Assembly (NCBI GenBank): GCA_025403435.1
Contig: CM046333.1
Location: 31,579,521 to 31,643,520, forward strand
Length of the DNA stretch: 64,000 nt
Direction of reading: 5' to 3'
From: Artocarpus heterophyllus
Taxonomy: Eukaryota > Streptophyta > Magnoliopsida > Rosales > Moraceae
Part shown: piece after piece, positions 46,031-58,090 of the stretch
Numbering within the stretch: position 1 is the first letter of the stretch
Layout: each line of letters opens with the position of its first letter
Notes under the pieces: generated by a model
Told to the model about the DNA's origin: nothing
The model's database searches: none
What the model saw: the letters and a program-made list of their open reading frames with translations, nothing else
Translations under genes and position numbers: made by a program

Positions 46031-46439
46031 ACAAAAAAATTTGCTAAAATTTATGATTTCCCACAGGATGGCTAATCATGTGTGTTATCTATTACAACAA
46101 GGCCCTGATTGAATACAAAAAATGATGTACATTGAAATTACAAGGTATTTACAAGATCATTTACATTTGAACTATGTTGCACAATCATTTATCTAGTATC
46201 TCTATCTAAAAATGAGACACCTATTTATAAATTGCACCCACTCTATTCTAACTTCATTTATAACGTTTCCTTGTTGTCTTAGACATTTACGTTTGGAATA
46301 TAGCGTTTTGTTCGATCAAAATGTTACACCATTTTCCACTTGAAGCTTCCAATCGTTAAGCGCCCTAACAATATATCATGATTAAATAAATTAATAGACA
46401 ATACAATTATGTAAAACTAAACATAGTTAATTTTACAAG

Positions 46440-47178
46440 AAAAAATCATACTTACAATCTCATGAGTGATACGAAATCATCACATGGTGGGTGTCCGAGG
46501 GTACCAAACTAATATATTTGGTCCTCCTATGGTGAAATAACTGCCAACATCTAATGTTCTCCAATATTATATGGCACGAAGAATAATTTCCCTTGGTGCT
46601 TGAGCTAATAGGTGGAGGAGTGACGTGGCGCGCTCTTTGTAATCACTCTGTAAGTCTCTTTGTTGCACTTGAAACAATTGCTGGAGATATGAAACCGAAA
46701 TTGTGTGCCTTGCCTTGAAGTTCACAATATTCTGCAAAAAAACTATAATAAAAAGCAACACACTCAATTATTTGAAAGCACCATACAACTCTACTTAGGT
46801 TTAAAAAATTAAGAATTAAGGATAGAGTTATTACTTGAGGTATACCATGATACAGTTTGCCTCAATTTGGTCAAAGATGATGAAGTAGAAAATGTCTTCA
46901 TATCCCACATAGATAGGCAAAACATTGCCAGTGATATTTTCATGCACGTATAAAGACAACTGCATAAATTCTGGAGGTACTGAAGAGAAGTTAAATGCAA
47001 GCAGTGGCTTATTCACAATGGGTTGTTCTTGTTCTTGTTCTACCTTAGGTTGTGATTGTCTTGCTTTTGTAGAACTTTTCTTTTTTTGGCATTTCTTTCC
47101 TCCTAGATCTTGTGCAATGTGGCTAGGTGCTTGACTCACCTTCGTCATTACGATGACTTCAATCAACCTCTTTGGCAC
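46440..47178 (-). pseudogene. CACTA second ORF remnant (Ulp1-protease-linked type, tentative)
   Basis: The minus-strand frame 47178-46831 has a basic, Lys/Gln-rich N-terminus (KKCQKKKSSTKARQSQPK) and then LPIYVGYEDIFYFIIFDQIE to CIMVYLK. This resembles the segment preceding the Ulp1-like peptidase in plant CACTA second ORFs. A second frame (46767-46567) follows after a shift. A possible decayed Cys-box (CDDFVSLM, near 46470) is suggestive only. The family assignment is inferred partly from position. Confidence 0.45.
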
Positions 47179-47567
47179 CCACAGTTGTTGCTTTAAATGT
47201 CAGAACAGGCAATTCAGCTGTTATAACTTTAATGGTGATGATGTTAACGCATACATTTTCGTTATATCATTTTTTAAAAATAGAATATAATTAAAGATCA
47301 TTATCTCATTTTGTTAATCTTATTCATAATTCAATCAATCAATGAGATGATTTCAATCCGTTGATGTACTAGGAACTTGTTTTTGCTTAACTTGAAAGCT
47401 CGAAACAGACAAAAAACAATAACGGATACGAAAAATAGAAACTTCAAAAAAGATAGAGAAGAAACTAAATAAAAAAATTATTATTTTAAGCATAAACGAT
47501 AGCAAAATATTTTATAGAGTTGAATGTATGTTTTTCTTTAATATTTTGATATGAATATTTTATAGAG

Positions 47568-47905
47568 GTGGAAGGGGAGGGGAGGGGGTGGAGGGAGTGG
47601 GCGATAGAGGGGAGGAGACGGGGGCAGGGGGCAGGGGGAAGAGGTAGGGAGGGCAGGCCAAGGGGGAGGCAAGGGAGGGGAGAGAGGTGGGGACAGACAT
47701 GGGGGAGGGCGAGAAAGCGATAGAGGTGGCTGAGGTAGAGAGGGAAGGGGAGGGCTGGGGGCAAGAGCAGAGGCAGAGGGGAGAGGCAGGGGCAGGGGGA
47801 GGTAAGTTCGAGGGGGGAGGAGAGAGACAGAGAGGAAGAACTTACACGACAGGGGGTGATGGCAATGGATGACAATGACGGCGGCAATGGGGGCCGACGA
47901 CAACA
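47568..47905 (+). repeat. G-rich purine tract (GGGAGG/GGGGAGG repeats)
   Basis: About 300 bp of irregular GGAGGGG, GGGGGAGG and GAGGCAGGGG runs lie inside the CACTA element. On the minus strand this gives long Pro/Leu/Ser-rich open frames (47486-47956) that are low-complexity artefacts. Many closely spaced G-runs of three or more would allow G-quadruplexes. Confidence 0.8.
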
Positions 47906-48231
47906 ACGGGGGGAGACAATTTTTTGACAAACTATCATGTAAGCTTTACTTTCCACGACAGTTTCTACAAGAAACTAACGTGGAATATTTGTTTTCATGA
48001 CCTTTTTTTAAAAATCCCTCATAGAAATTGGTCTAAAATCACCATTTGCATAAGTTTTTCTCTTCTACCCAAGGTGGCCAGCTCCTGTGTTAAGCATCCA
48101 ATGGCCCAAAATGTTTTTTTTTTTTTTGTTGTTTTCATCACAAATATAACTATAAATAGATATCCTTTACCTTAAAAAAAGGCAAAAAATGAAATAAAGA
48201 AATGTATTTAAATAAATTAAAACAAATTTGT

Positions 48232-50476
48232 TTATAGATGCTCATTTTTTCTCTTTTTTTTCATTGGTTCCTCAATAAATATCCATTCCACATCTTCACG
48301 AAGCAATTGTGAAACACCATCTTCAAAATCATCTATCTCTTCAACCGGTGGCAATCCCTTTGTGAATGAAGGGATGTTCGTGTAATCCTCGGCAACTTCT
48401 TCACCATCAATAACTACTCTTAGCTTCATCGGGACAGCTAAAGACAATTCCAACTCTTGGGGATCCATTGTGTAAAAAACTTGGATTACTTGTGATGCTA
48501 GAATGAAGGGATTATTCTTGTATCCCAATCTTCTAAAGTCAACCACCGTGATGCTAGCATTCTCGATCTTAACGTAGTTATTGTCGGCCCACTTGTACTT
48601 AAAAAGTGCTATGCAAAATCCCCCACAATCAAGTTCCCAAATAACTTCAATGAAACCAAAGTAGTTCATGGTCCTATATACCAGATTCTTGTCCTTGACG
48701 GAGGAAATATGCATAGCCTTGGCACGGAGAGTCACACTGTTATTTTGGACAAGATGCTTTTTATCTCTTTCGTGAGTGTAAAAAGTGTAACTATCTATAA
48801 AATTTGACGTATACCTTGTAACTACCGACGACGGTCCTCTAGCTAGGTTCTTCAAGTCTTGTGGCATGCCTCTATCTTGTGATATGAAGCACTTGCCATA
48901 GATGTGTGCTCTAATCCACAACCAAAAGGTCTGGTTATGTTCATCTTACAACCGCTTCTCATTTCTTACTCTTTTTGGGTTTGCCTTTTCTAATTCGTTC
49001 ATGTGCAACTCAATGAAAGGCTCCACTTCATTAGCATTGTGCAAGACACAAAGATAAACTTGCTTCCACTCCTCTCAATTTACTAATGAAGGATTGCCAA
49101 TAGATTGTCCCTTAGCCTTAATGTCTATTGTCTTTGGCACCCTAATTCTTTTGGCATTGGACAAGTACTCAGAGCAAAATTCAACTGATTCCTCAGCTAT
49201 GTAACTTTCTACGATATATCCCTCTGGCCTATTTCGGTTCTTCACTTAGGCCTTCAAAACCTTCATATCTCATTCAAATGGATATATCCATCTCAAATAC
49301 ACCAGTCTGCATGACTTAACTTCATGTACTAAGTGTACCGTTAGATGAATCATGATGTCAAAAAATGCCGTGGAAAATACCTCTCAAGCATGCATAAGGT
49401 TTGCGCTAACTCCGATTGTAGTAAATCTAGCATAACTGGATCAATTACCTTGCAGCATATTGAATTATAGAATGAGCACAACTTGGTAATTTCAAATCTC
49501 ACATCCTTCATTAAAATTCCCCACAAAGCAAGTGGTAGTAATTACTGCTTCAACACATGACAATCATGTGTTCTCATGTCAATAAGTTTCAAATCCTTCA
49601 CCGACACCAACCTTTTAAAGTTTGAAGACTAGTTGTCTGGCACTTTTAACAAAGCAAGCCATTCACAAAGCTTTCTCTTTTACGCTTTTAATTATGTGTA
49701 CTTCACCGGAGGTAAGTAAGTGTAGTTCCCTCTTTTCTTGGAAAACAAATTTGGCTTAATCTCCATTTCTATGAGATCCAACTGTGCTTTTTCACGATCT
49801 TTAGTCTTGCCCAGAATGTCAAGCAACGTGCCGATTATGGATTCATAAACGTTTTTTCTCAATATGCATAACATCCAAGCAATGACGAACAAAAAGTGTC
49901 TTCTAATATAGAAGATCAAAAAAAGATTGATCTTTTTTTTCTATGGTCGATCTATGGATGGCTCGTCCTTACCTCGCTTTCTCTTCCCAAATATATTTTA
50001 CCATTTCAAACATTTATTCACTCGTCAAAGGACAAGGTTCAAAGGCCTTCTTTTGTTTGCGGTAATGATGATCTCTTGGCAACCATCTTCTATGACTAAG
50101 AAAAACAGTTTTCTTACGTTTCTTCAACCGTTTGTGAGATGTTTCCTTCATACAAATAGGACAACCAATAGAATTCTTCACCAAATAACCAAATAAATTA
50201 CCATATGTAGGAAAGTCGTTAATTGTCCATATCAACATTGCACAGAGTGTGAACATCTCTTCTCGGTAAGCACCTCTAACTTCGATTCCATTTTCCCATA
50301 AGTTTTTTAGGTCATCGATTAATGGTGTCAAGTATACATCAATGCCATTGCCTGGTTGGTGAGGACCAAAAATCAATAAAGACAACATTAAAAAACTCCA
50401 CTTCATGTACATCTTTGGAGAGAGATTATAGTTAACAAGTATTATGGGCAAGTGCTATGCCTACTACTCATGTTAC
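48232..50476 (-). pseudogene. CACTA TNP2-type transposase pseudogene
   Basis: Read leftward, a decayed SNMSSRHST motif (about 50475-50449) is followed, after a one-base shift, by PIILVNYNLSPKMYMKW, SLLIFGPHQPGNGIDVYLTPLIDDLKNLWENG and MLIWTINDFPTYGNLFGY..CPICM (50451-50100). This is the Transposase_21/TNP2 core. KNVYESIIGTLLDILGKTKD follows at 49870-49790. Then comes HDCHVLKQ*LLPLALWGILM (about 49567-49505), the DUF4218 signature with one CAG-to-TAG stop. The DUF4216 part is an open frame of 229 codons, 48921-48232, with GFIEVIWELDCGGFCIALFKYKWAD. Several frameshifts make it non-functional. Confidence 0.9.
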
Positions 50477-52080
50477 TGTGACGCCCTACCTTTTTCTGGC
50501 CGTCACTAAACTTTCTTAAACATCATTTCATTAACTTTAATCTTACTTACTTAGTAAAAAAAATACTAAATAATTTTTTGTTTCTTTTCCCTTCCTTTTA
50601 ACATACTTAAAAGTTGTTACAACTTCTATTGCAACTTAAGTTGAGACATCGCTCAAAATTTGACTTTAAAACTATTTCAAATCGTTTCTTAAAACTTAAT
50701 AAGAAACATTAACTGAATCATAGCTTAAAACTTAATTTTATAATTATATAAAATATTTCATAAAATATATCTTAAAACTTTGATAACATTTCTTAAAACT
50801 TTGAAAACACTTTATCAAATAGTGGAAAAACATTTTCTTTCAGCAGCGGAAACATACTGTAGTGGTATCCATACTCAAATCTTCGCATATGTCCTCTGCA
50901 ACACCGAGCTCTTCAAACAGGTCCTATTAGTCACCCATAGGACTACCTATAGTATGAAGGAACTTTTAATGAGCTTTCGCTTAGTAAGTTCAAACGTAAT
51001 CTCACAAATCATTAAAACACGTTTTATAAGCTTTTCTCATAAAAACCTTTCTCTTAAAACATTTTTCATAAAACATTTCTTAAACGTTTTTCCTTAAAAT
51101 GTTCTTCATAAACCTTTTCTTGCAAACATAAAAAGGTTTTTCATAAACATTCAATGTAAAACATTTCTTAGAATTTTTTCATAACATATAAACATTTCAT
51201 AACAAGGAATACAGGCAAAATCAAAATGCATGATTCCATTTATGCTCAATTATGAACTTTCAATTATGAGCATCTTATAAACATTCATTTCTTAATTTAA
51301 CTTTTTATCTTTGTTACTTAACTTTCCTTATCTTATAAACTTTAATGTTCGTACCAACATCATTAATCATGAGATCATAAACATGATGCTTCCCTTGTGG
51401 AAGACTTGAGGCCATCGAACACCGAAGTCATAACTTTAACTTTACTTTGAGTGCCTCACATCATGGAGTTTATAACTTTAACTTTACTTGTATACCTCAC
51501 ATCAAAAAGGCCGGTATGGCACTTTCTTTTTATCTTTATTTTACCTTCTTTTTAACTTTAGTGAGTATATCAAATGCTAAGACATCATATGCAAACACAT
51601 TTGCAAATCATAACTGGAACTCTTTAAAAACATTGTGCATTTCACATGCAAACTTACTTTAAGGATAATAATTGTAAATACATTGTGAACTTTTACTTGA
51701 TCTTTTAAACTTTATGCATATTAAATGCAATCATTCTTTAAACATAATAGTTGCAAGTACATAGCAAATCTTGATTTAAACTTTAAAACCTTTTGCATAA
51801 CAAATGCAAACATACTTTAAAAACAGCTTGCATAATAAGTGCAAACACATTTGCAGACATATATATAAACATTTTGAAAATCATTTACTTAATACAGTAG
51901 GTGAGGTTTGAACTTACCTGCCTATAGCTCGAATGTTCCTGTCTCATTCCTTTTCCTTTCATTAGTCGGCTTCTGTGTCTTGATCAAATGACACCTGACT
52001 TCTTAGCTAACATTTCATATTATGAATCTGCTTGATTGATAACAGAACTTAATCATTAATCGTTCATTTCTTTTTACATA

Positions 52081-52316
52081 ACTTGTACCCTATCGGTTTA
52101 CCCTTCTCTTTACCTCGTACTCCATTGTTTTTAACTTTGTAACCCATCGGGTTATCTTTATCTTTACTTAACTTTGTAACCTACCAGATAACCTTACCTT
52201 TCTCTTTAGTTAACTTTATAAACCATTAGTTTACCTTGCTCTTAACTTTGTAACCTACCAGATTACTTTTCCGTTGCTTAATTTTGTAACGCATCAGGTT
52301 ACTTTTCTTTTTACTT
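52081..52316. repeat. Array of GTAACC-YAYCR-GGTTAC palindromes in the LTR
   Basis: Six related sites are found: ACCCTATCGGTTTACC (52087), GTAACCCATCGGGTTAT (52139), GTAACCTACCAGATAAC (52177), AAACCATTAGTTTACC (52220), GTAACCTACCAGATTAC (52250) and GTAACGCATCAGGTTAC (52287). They are separated by T/C-rich spacers of 'CTTTACTTAACTTT' type. The right LTR repeats the array from about 63910 to the window end. Confidence 0.75.
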
Positions 52317-54219
52317 AACTTTAATGTTCATTAATTAGTTTTACCGTCTTCCTTGACAGGTTATTTACCTAACATATTACAAAAGATTTTCCTTCTAAGA
52401 GTGTTTTCCAACATCGGACGTTTCATGTCTGTTTTGGCCTTTTCGCAAAATGACCATTTTGCCTTTGACGGGTCCTAGAAAACTTCTGTAACCTGTTTTT
52501 AAATCATCATATGTTTCTTTATGTCTCATAATATTACGGAAAACAAAAACAATGGTTTTCTTTTCAATTAAATCTATTTAGTTAAAACTTTACACTTTTG
52601 GCCCATAACTTGAAAATCCTTGTGTTTTTACCCTTAACCTTCGTTTCTTTTCTTTCCTTGATTAAACTTTAAATCCTTTAAAACTTAGCATCTATCATTA
52701 CTCACTACCTATAGCAGTATAGGAGCTCAATGTTCCTGGGTGAAAACCTAGTTTTTACACGATTTTATAGTTTTAGCCTGAAACATAAAAATCTTTACAT
52801 TTTTGACCTTGGAACCAAAAATGACCACTTTATACGAAAACGTTCAGTTTTTCACAAGGAATAAAACTTACAAAAGCTTCTTGGTCGAATTCCAAACTTT
52901 TCATTACATTTTCATTTCATGAAATTTTGTGCTTAAAATTTCATAGAATTAATAACTTATCAACCGCATAGAATTTTGATAAACTGTCCATGCTACCTTA
53001 ACTGTTTCGATGAGTTCTATAACTTTTGTGTTTCAACTTTCCTTAAATTTCAATGTTACAGTGGATTTTTTTGGCTGATTTTCAAATCTATCGAATTTTT
53101 TAAAAATTTGTGATATAGTCCTTTTGGAATTTTATAAAACTTTGTTCATAAAAGTTGTTTCTCTCACTATTTTGGCAGATCCTATGCCATGTTTGGAAGA
53201 TAAATTGGCCTTTATGCCCTCTAAATCATCATTTCTTGAAAACTAGCTAAACTTTGTAATTTTAACAAAGTTTAATAACTTTTTCATTCTTTTGCACAAA
53301 ACCCTATTTTATTTCTTTCTATCATCATCACCATCAATATAAAACATAAAACAATGATGCCAAAATTTCCATCTTACATTCCATAGCTCAAAAAATTTCA
53401 TCAAACACTTAGCATACAACAAAACATAAGCTTTCAAGGCTTGAGTTTTAGAATTTTACCAAAGTATTCCTCAAGCTTTTACACCTCCTCATTGGAGCTT
53501 GTTTTGGCTTAAATTCCTTAACATTATCATAGCAAAAACTCCCTCAAAAACCCTTCCATAAATTGGAAGAAAACCATTAAAACCCTTAGGGAAAAGGTTG
53601 GAATTTTTACCTTAAAAACCTTAACCTCCTTAAGAACAATTGCTCTTGCTTTTTTGCATGCTTTGGAGGCTTGAATTTCATCAAAATCTTGAGAAAGAGT
53701 TGCCTAGAAGGGGATGGTTTTTCTTTGGAAGAAATGGGAAAAATTTTCATAAAACCAATCTTTTAATTTCAAACAAGTCCTTGGCTATTTATAAACATCA
53801 CTTTTGCATAGGAAAAATTGCCCAAAACATGTGACACATTCTCCACCCACGGAGCGTCCCCCCTTTTTTTTTCTCTTTCTTTTTTTTATCTTTCTTTTTG
53901 GTGACTAACCATGCTTAGTCACCTTTAAGCATCATTAAGGGTAAAGGTGTAACGCCCACCTATTTTATGTAACGGACTACGTTAAGTTAGTAATGTTATT
54001 AAGGAATGTTGTTATTAAATAACGTTATATGATATGATATGTGATGTGCATGATACTAACTTTTTATGTCAAGTTTTATGATAGGTGACGACCGCATGGG
54101 ATCGTTGTGCTCTAGTGTTCATGTGAAATTCTAAGTATATGTTTATTTATGATGCAATGTGTTTATTTTATGATGCAACAATGCATGAATATTTTATTGT
54201 ATGGTATTTAATGACAGAT

Positions 54220-54352
54220 CGGTAGGCCAAACTTTTAAGATCGGCAGGCCGAACTTCTTGCCTGAGAACGGCAGGCCGAAGAACCCCACCGGCAGGCCGA
54301 ACTTGCTGGAACCGGCAGGCCGAAGGGGAAAAACCGGCAGGCCGAACACGGC
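54220..54352 (+). repeat. 22-bp-period CGGCAGGCCGAA array (6 units)
   Basis: Unit starts are at 54220, 54242, 54269, 54290, 54313 and 54335 (spacings 22, 27, 21, 23, 22). The core CGGCAGGCCGAA is almost invariant in units 2-6, and the 10-15 bp between cores differ. Confidence 0.9.
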
Positions 54353-56402
54353 TGACAAGCAGTCAGTAGAAATTTCTCCAAAATTATGGCTGAGTTAATT
54401 ACATTAATTGGGAGAATTAATGTGATTAATTGGCATAATAATGGAATGTTTTTATCAGTTAAGGAAATTAAAGGATTTGACTTGTATTAATTTGTATTAT
54501 TTTAAGAGGTTTCCTATTTTAAGAGGGCAAATTATGGTAGGATTGATGAAGTGATTTGACTTTCCTTTTCTTTCTCTTCTTTCCTTCCACGCCAACAGCC
54601 CTTAACAGTCAGAATTTTTTGACTTAATGAAGGGAATTGAATTCCCATAATGGTGTTTATTACGTTAAAAATTTTAACATTTTTTTTATTATTATTTTCT
54701 CTCCTCTCACGCTTTCTCTCTCTCAAAAATTTCTGAGACGTACTTTCATTTCTCTTCCTCTTCTCTTCCTCACGAAATTTCTCTCTCTCTTCCATGAAAA
54801 TTTTTTAAGTATATTGAAATAAAAAGGTCTTGTTTCATTGATTGAAATTAAGGGATTTTAAGAAGATATTTCCAGGTATGAATTCGGTTTTTGGTATTTT
54901 TGAAAAGAAATTCTTCTCCTCGTTAGGTATTGTATTTTGTCTCGACGTTTTTTTTTTTATATATGATGTTATGTATATGTTATGTGATGTTTTTCTAAGT
55001 TTCATGTCATTTCAATGTTTTAATGAATCTACCCCTCATAGTAAAATGTTACTGTTTAATTCTGAAAGTATGAAAAATGTAATGTTCATTCAAGAGGTAA
55101 AAAATGATGTTTTTGTGAAAAGTTGTTAAATATGCATATGTATGAGTATGTAAGGTGAATGTATTTTTTGATTATAAAATGTTTTAATAAATGTTATTTT
55201 TGGATTTTTGTTTATGAAATGTTATGTATGTTTAAAAGATTTTATGATAATGAAATAATTTCATGCATGATTATATGATGTTTGTATGAAGTTTTAAATT
55301 AAAATATATATATATATTTTAATTGTTCGAAAACGTTTTATTTAAGAGATAATTATGTTCAAATGTATGGTTTGTTTTATATGATTATGGTAATTTTTAT
55401 GATTTAAGAAAAATCAAAATGACAATGTTTATGGTTATGAATTATGAGATGAAAGTATTTGAGAAATGTTATATGCATGGATGTTTATGATACATATTAA
55501 TGTATTGCATCTTTAAAATGGAAAATGACATGAACACTCAAGGAACGAGCACTACGAGACCCTGGCATCGTCACCGGATCACATTAAGGTTAAGTAAGCT
55601 AACGATAGAGTAAGTACATTCTCACCTGCAACATGACACATTTTTCAAGGTTTGATGATATATTTACAAGGATACTCATTATGATTTTATAATGATTTTT
55701 CCTTAAAGGATTTCTTATGAAAGATTTTTATGATTTCAAGTTATGCATGATGTTTATGGCATGTTTTAAAGTATGAAAGTATGTATATATGTATCATCTA
55801 ATAAGTGTTGCAAACCCAATGTTATGAAATGTTATGTTATGATGTCATGTTTGGTTTGGGATTAGCTACCCTTCTCCTCTCATGACGGCGCACCTATGAT
55901 GATGTTAATGGTGCAACACTTGGGCCCTTAAGATAAAATGGACTAAGTTTTAAAATGGTTAACGTTATGAAAGATATGTTCTTTGAAATTTTGCTTATAG
56001 TACTTTTATGATATGATGACAATGATGATGATGATGATGTTTATGAAATGTTTTGAATTGTGAGAATTATATGTACTTACTAAGCATTAGCTTAATCATG
56101 TTTTATATGTCATGTTGCAGATAAGGGTAAGAGAGTCATGGACTAGGAGGAGGACATGGGAAGGCATGTGAGCAACATGAAAGATGAATTGTAACCGGAA
56201 GCACGCCAAGAAGAACGATTTATGATTTAATCAAGTTATATATATTTCGAACATATATTTTATGTTAAGTTTTAAGAATACTTATATTATGGTTTTATAA
56301 GTTATTTTATCATTTTTTTATGAATTATGAACTTCCGCTATGTTTTACAAAAAGTTGGTTTGTTTTAAAATTTTAAGTTTTCTCAAGGAATTTGGTCTCG
56401 GA

Positions 56403-56570
56403 CGGCCTGCCGAACTCTGTGGCCGGCCTGCCGACCAGAAGTTCGGCCTGTCGAACATGGTTGAATTTTTTGTCTGAATTGCAAAGCCTCTGTCGGCCTG
56501 CCGGTTGAGGGAGCTCCGGCTTGCCGATGAGGTTCGGCCTGCCGAAGTCCCAAGCTTGGCCTGCCGAACT
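56403..56570 (-). repeat. CGGCAGGCCGA array, inverted partner in solo LTR 1
   Basis: Plus-strand starts of CGGCCTG or a variant are at 56403, 56424, 56444, 56494, 56517, 56535 and 56557, mostly 18-23 bp apart. The array is the reverse complement of the one 2.1 kb to the left, so the two could pair in a single transcript. Confidence 0.88.
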
Positions 56571-57889
56571 GTGGGAACAAATGGAATTCAAATGATGTGA
56601 TGTTCAAAGAGATTTAATGTGATATTTTTATAAGTCCTGAATTTACAATTTGATATATCTATTTTATTAATATAAGTCCATGTTTAATTTAAAGTATAAA
56701 TGAATAAATTATGTTATGGAATAAATTAAACTATGATTTTCGAAACAACGTTAAGTAAAAAAAAAAAAACGTATGAATTGGATCCTGGTTATGTAAGTTT
56801 AAGTACTTTTTAAATCAATAGTAACGATAAAGTTTGATATTATTTATAAGTTTAAGGTTTATTCATGTACGAATGTAATTATGTAACGACATCTATGACG
56901 TCCGAATTAAGGGGCGTTTCAAAAGGTGACAATATTTGATTTGACCACATCAAGAGGGGTGTGGTGGCAATTTCACATCCATTTGGATGTCCCATGGTGG
57001 GTCCCACATTTTTACATAGTCTAAATATCTACTGACAATATTTTTTTATACTATTGGTATTCTTTTCTATACAAATTCATGAGGTCCCACAACCTCCCAT
57101 ACTTATTTACATCCACCACTTGATGTAGCTCCTATACTATTTAATTTTACACAATCTAAATTTATATTGATAGTATTTTTCTCATACTGTTGGTATATTC
57201 TCTATACTGTTACGAGCTTATATAGCATTTCTTACTCATTCATGCCCTCCAAACAGTATTTTTATACTGCTTTAACTTTAAACAGTCATGTTTCTACATT
57301 GCATTACTTTTGCAATGTAATTTCTATACTACATAACTTTATCAGTGTACTTCCTTATACTGCATTATTCTAATACCGTATAATTTTTCATATTATTATA
57401 CACTATTTTTCTTAAACTGTATTTTTGTCTTCATATTTATTGCAATACATTTTGCAATAGTTAAGCTTTTCAGCTTATTTCTATAGCATTCCTTCTTTAT
57501 TTGCGATTATGGCATTATTTTTAACCTTAAAAATCTCATTTTTGCTTTTACGGACTTTATCCTAAAAATTGGATTAAACAATAATCCTTGTGACACATAT
57601 TTTTGCTTAACATAATCCTTAAGTTATTGCATTTTTAATATACTAAATGTAACGCCTCCTTACGAACGTCCCAGATATCATTACATTTATTCTTGTTACC
57701 GTTATTTAAGATAAACTATTTTAAATAAGAACATAAATTTGAAAACATACCCTAGGATCCATGCATACATTTTTTTTATATTTAATAAACTAATTGATTA
57801 TAAACATTCCTTAAATAGTTTATCACATCAAAACAAAAGAACCATACTTTGAGAAAAAGTCAACACAACTTTTAAAATCTGCTTACACA

Positions 57890-58090
57890 GTTTGGTAGCC
57901 CGAACTTTGAACTTCGACAGGCCGAACTTGACCGACAGTCTGAATTTCAACCACCGGCGGGCCACCCGAGGCTCTACAAATCAGGGTTTTAAAATCGCTA
58001 AGATCGGTAGGCTGACACAGGGTCATCGGCAGGCCGATTTTTGCATCGACAAACCGACCAATAATGACCGGCAGGCCGATCTGCTGTTAA
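57890..58090 (+). repeat. CGGCAGGCCGA array, left, in solo LTR 2
   Basis: Units include TTCGACAGGCCGAACTTG, ACCGGCGGGCCACC, ATCGGTAGGCTGAC, ATCGGCAGGCCGATTT, ATCGACAAACCGACC and ACCGGCAGGCCGATC. Periodicity is less regular than in solo LTR 1. Confidence 0.8.

Larger units (their letters stand above)
45611..50476 (-). mobile_element. CACTA (En/Spm) transposon, 3' portion, interrupted at 50476
   Basis: The order read leftward is TNP2-type transposase with DUF4218 and DUF4216 regions (50476-48232), a G-rich tract, a second ORF remnant (47178-46440), then the terminal repeats. The transposase reading is cut at 50476 by a gypsy-type LTR. The 5' part of the CACTA should lie beyond the right edge of the window. 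Confidence 0.85.
53948..56921 (+). mobile_element. Solo LTR 1 (2974 bp, TSD AAAGG)
   Basis: The ends are TGTAACGCCCACC and GGGGCGTTTCA. The flanks are AAAGG at 53943-53947 and 56922-56926, a perfect 5-bp target duplication. There is no internal domain. Inside are two CGG arrays (54220-54352 and 56403-56570) in inverted orientation, a CT-rich leader near 54580-54800, and blocks shared with solo LTR 2 such as TTCTCACCTGCAACATGA. It arose by recombination between the LTRs of a full element. Confidence 0.96.

Noticed and set aside
47486..47956. Minus-strand Pro/Leu/Ser-rich open frames of 130 and 156 codons
   Set aside because: They are translations of the complement of the G-rich tract, so a low-complexity artefact.
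51447..51662. A 71-codon frame with a hydrophobic stretch, also at 63297-63488
   Set aside because: It is present in both LTRs of one element. The duplication, not coding constraint, explains it, and the two frames end differently.
54220..54352. CRISPR-like look: short repeat with variable spacers
   Set aside because: This is eukaryotic DNA, the repeat is 12 bp, spacers are 10-15 bp, there are no cas genes, and it lies within an LTR.
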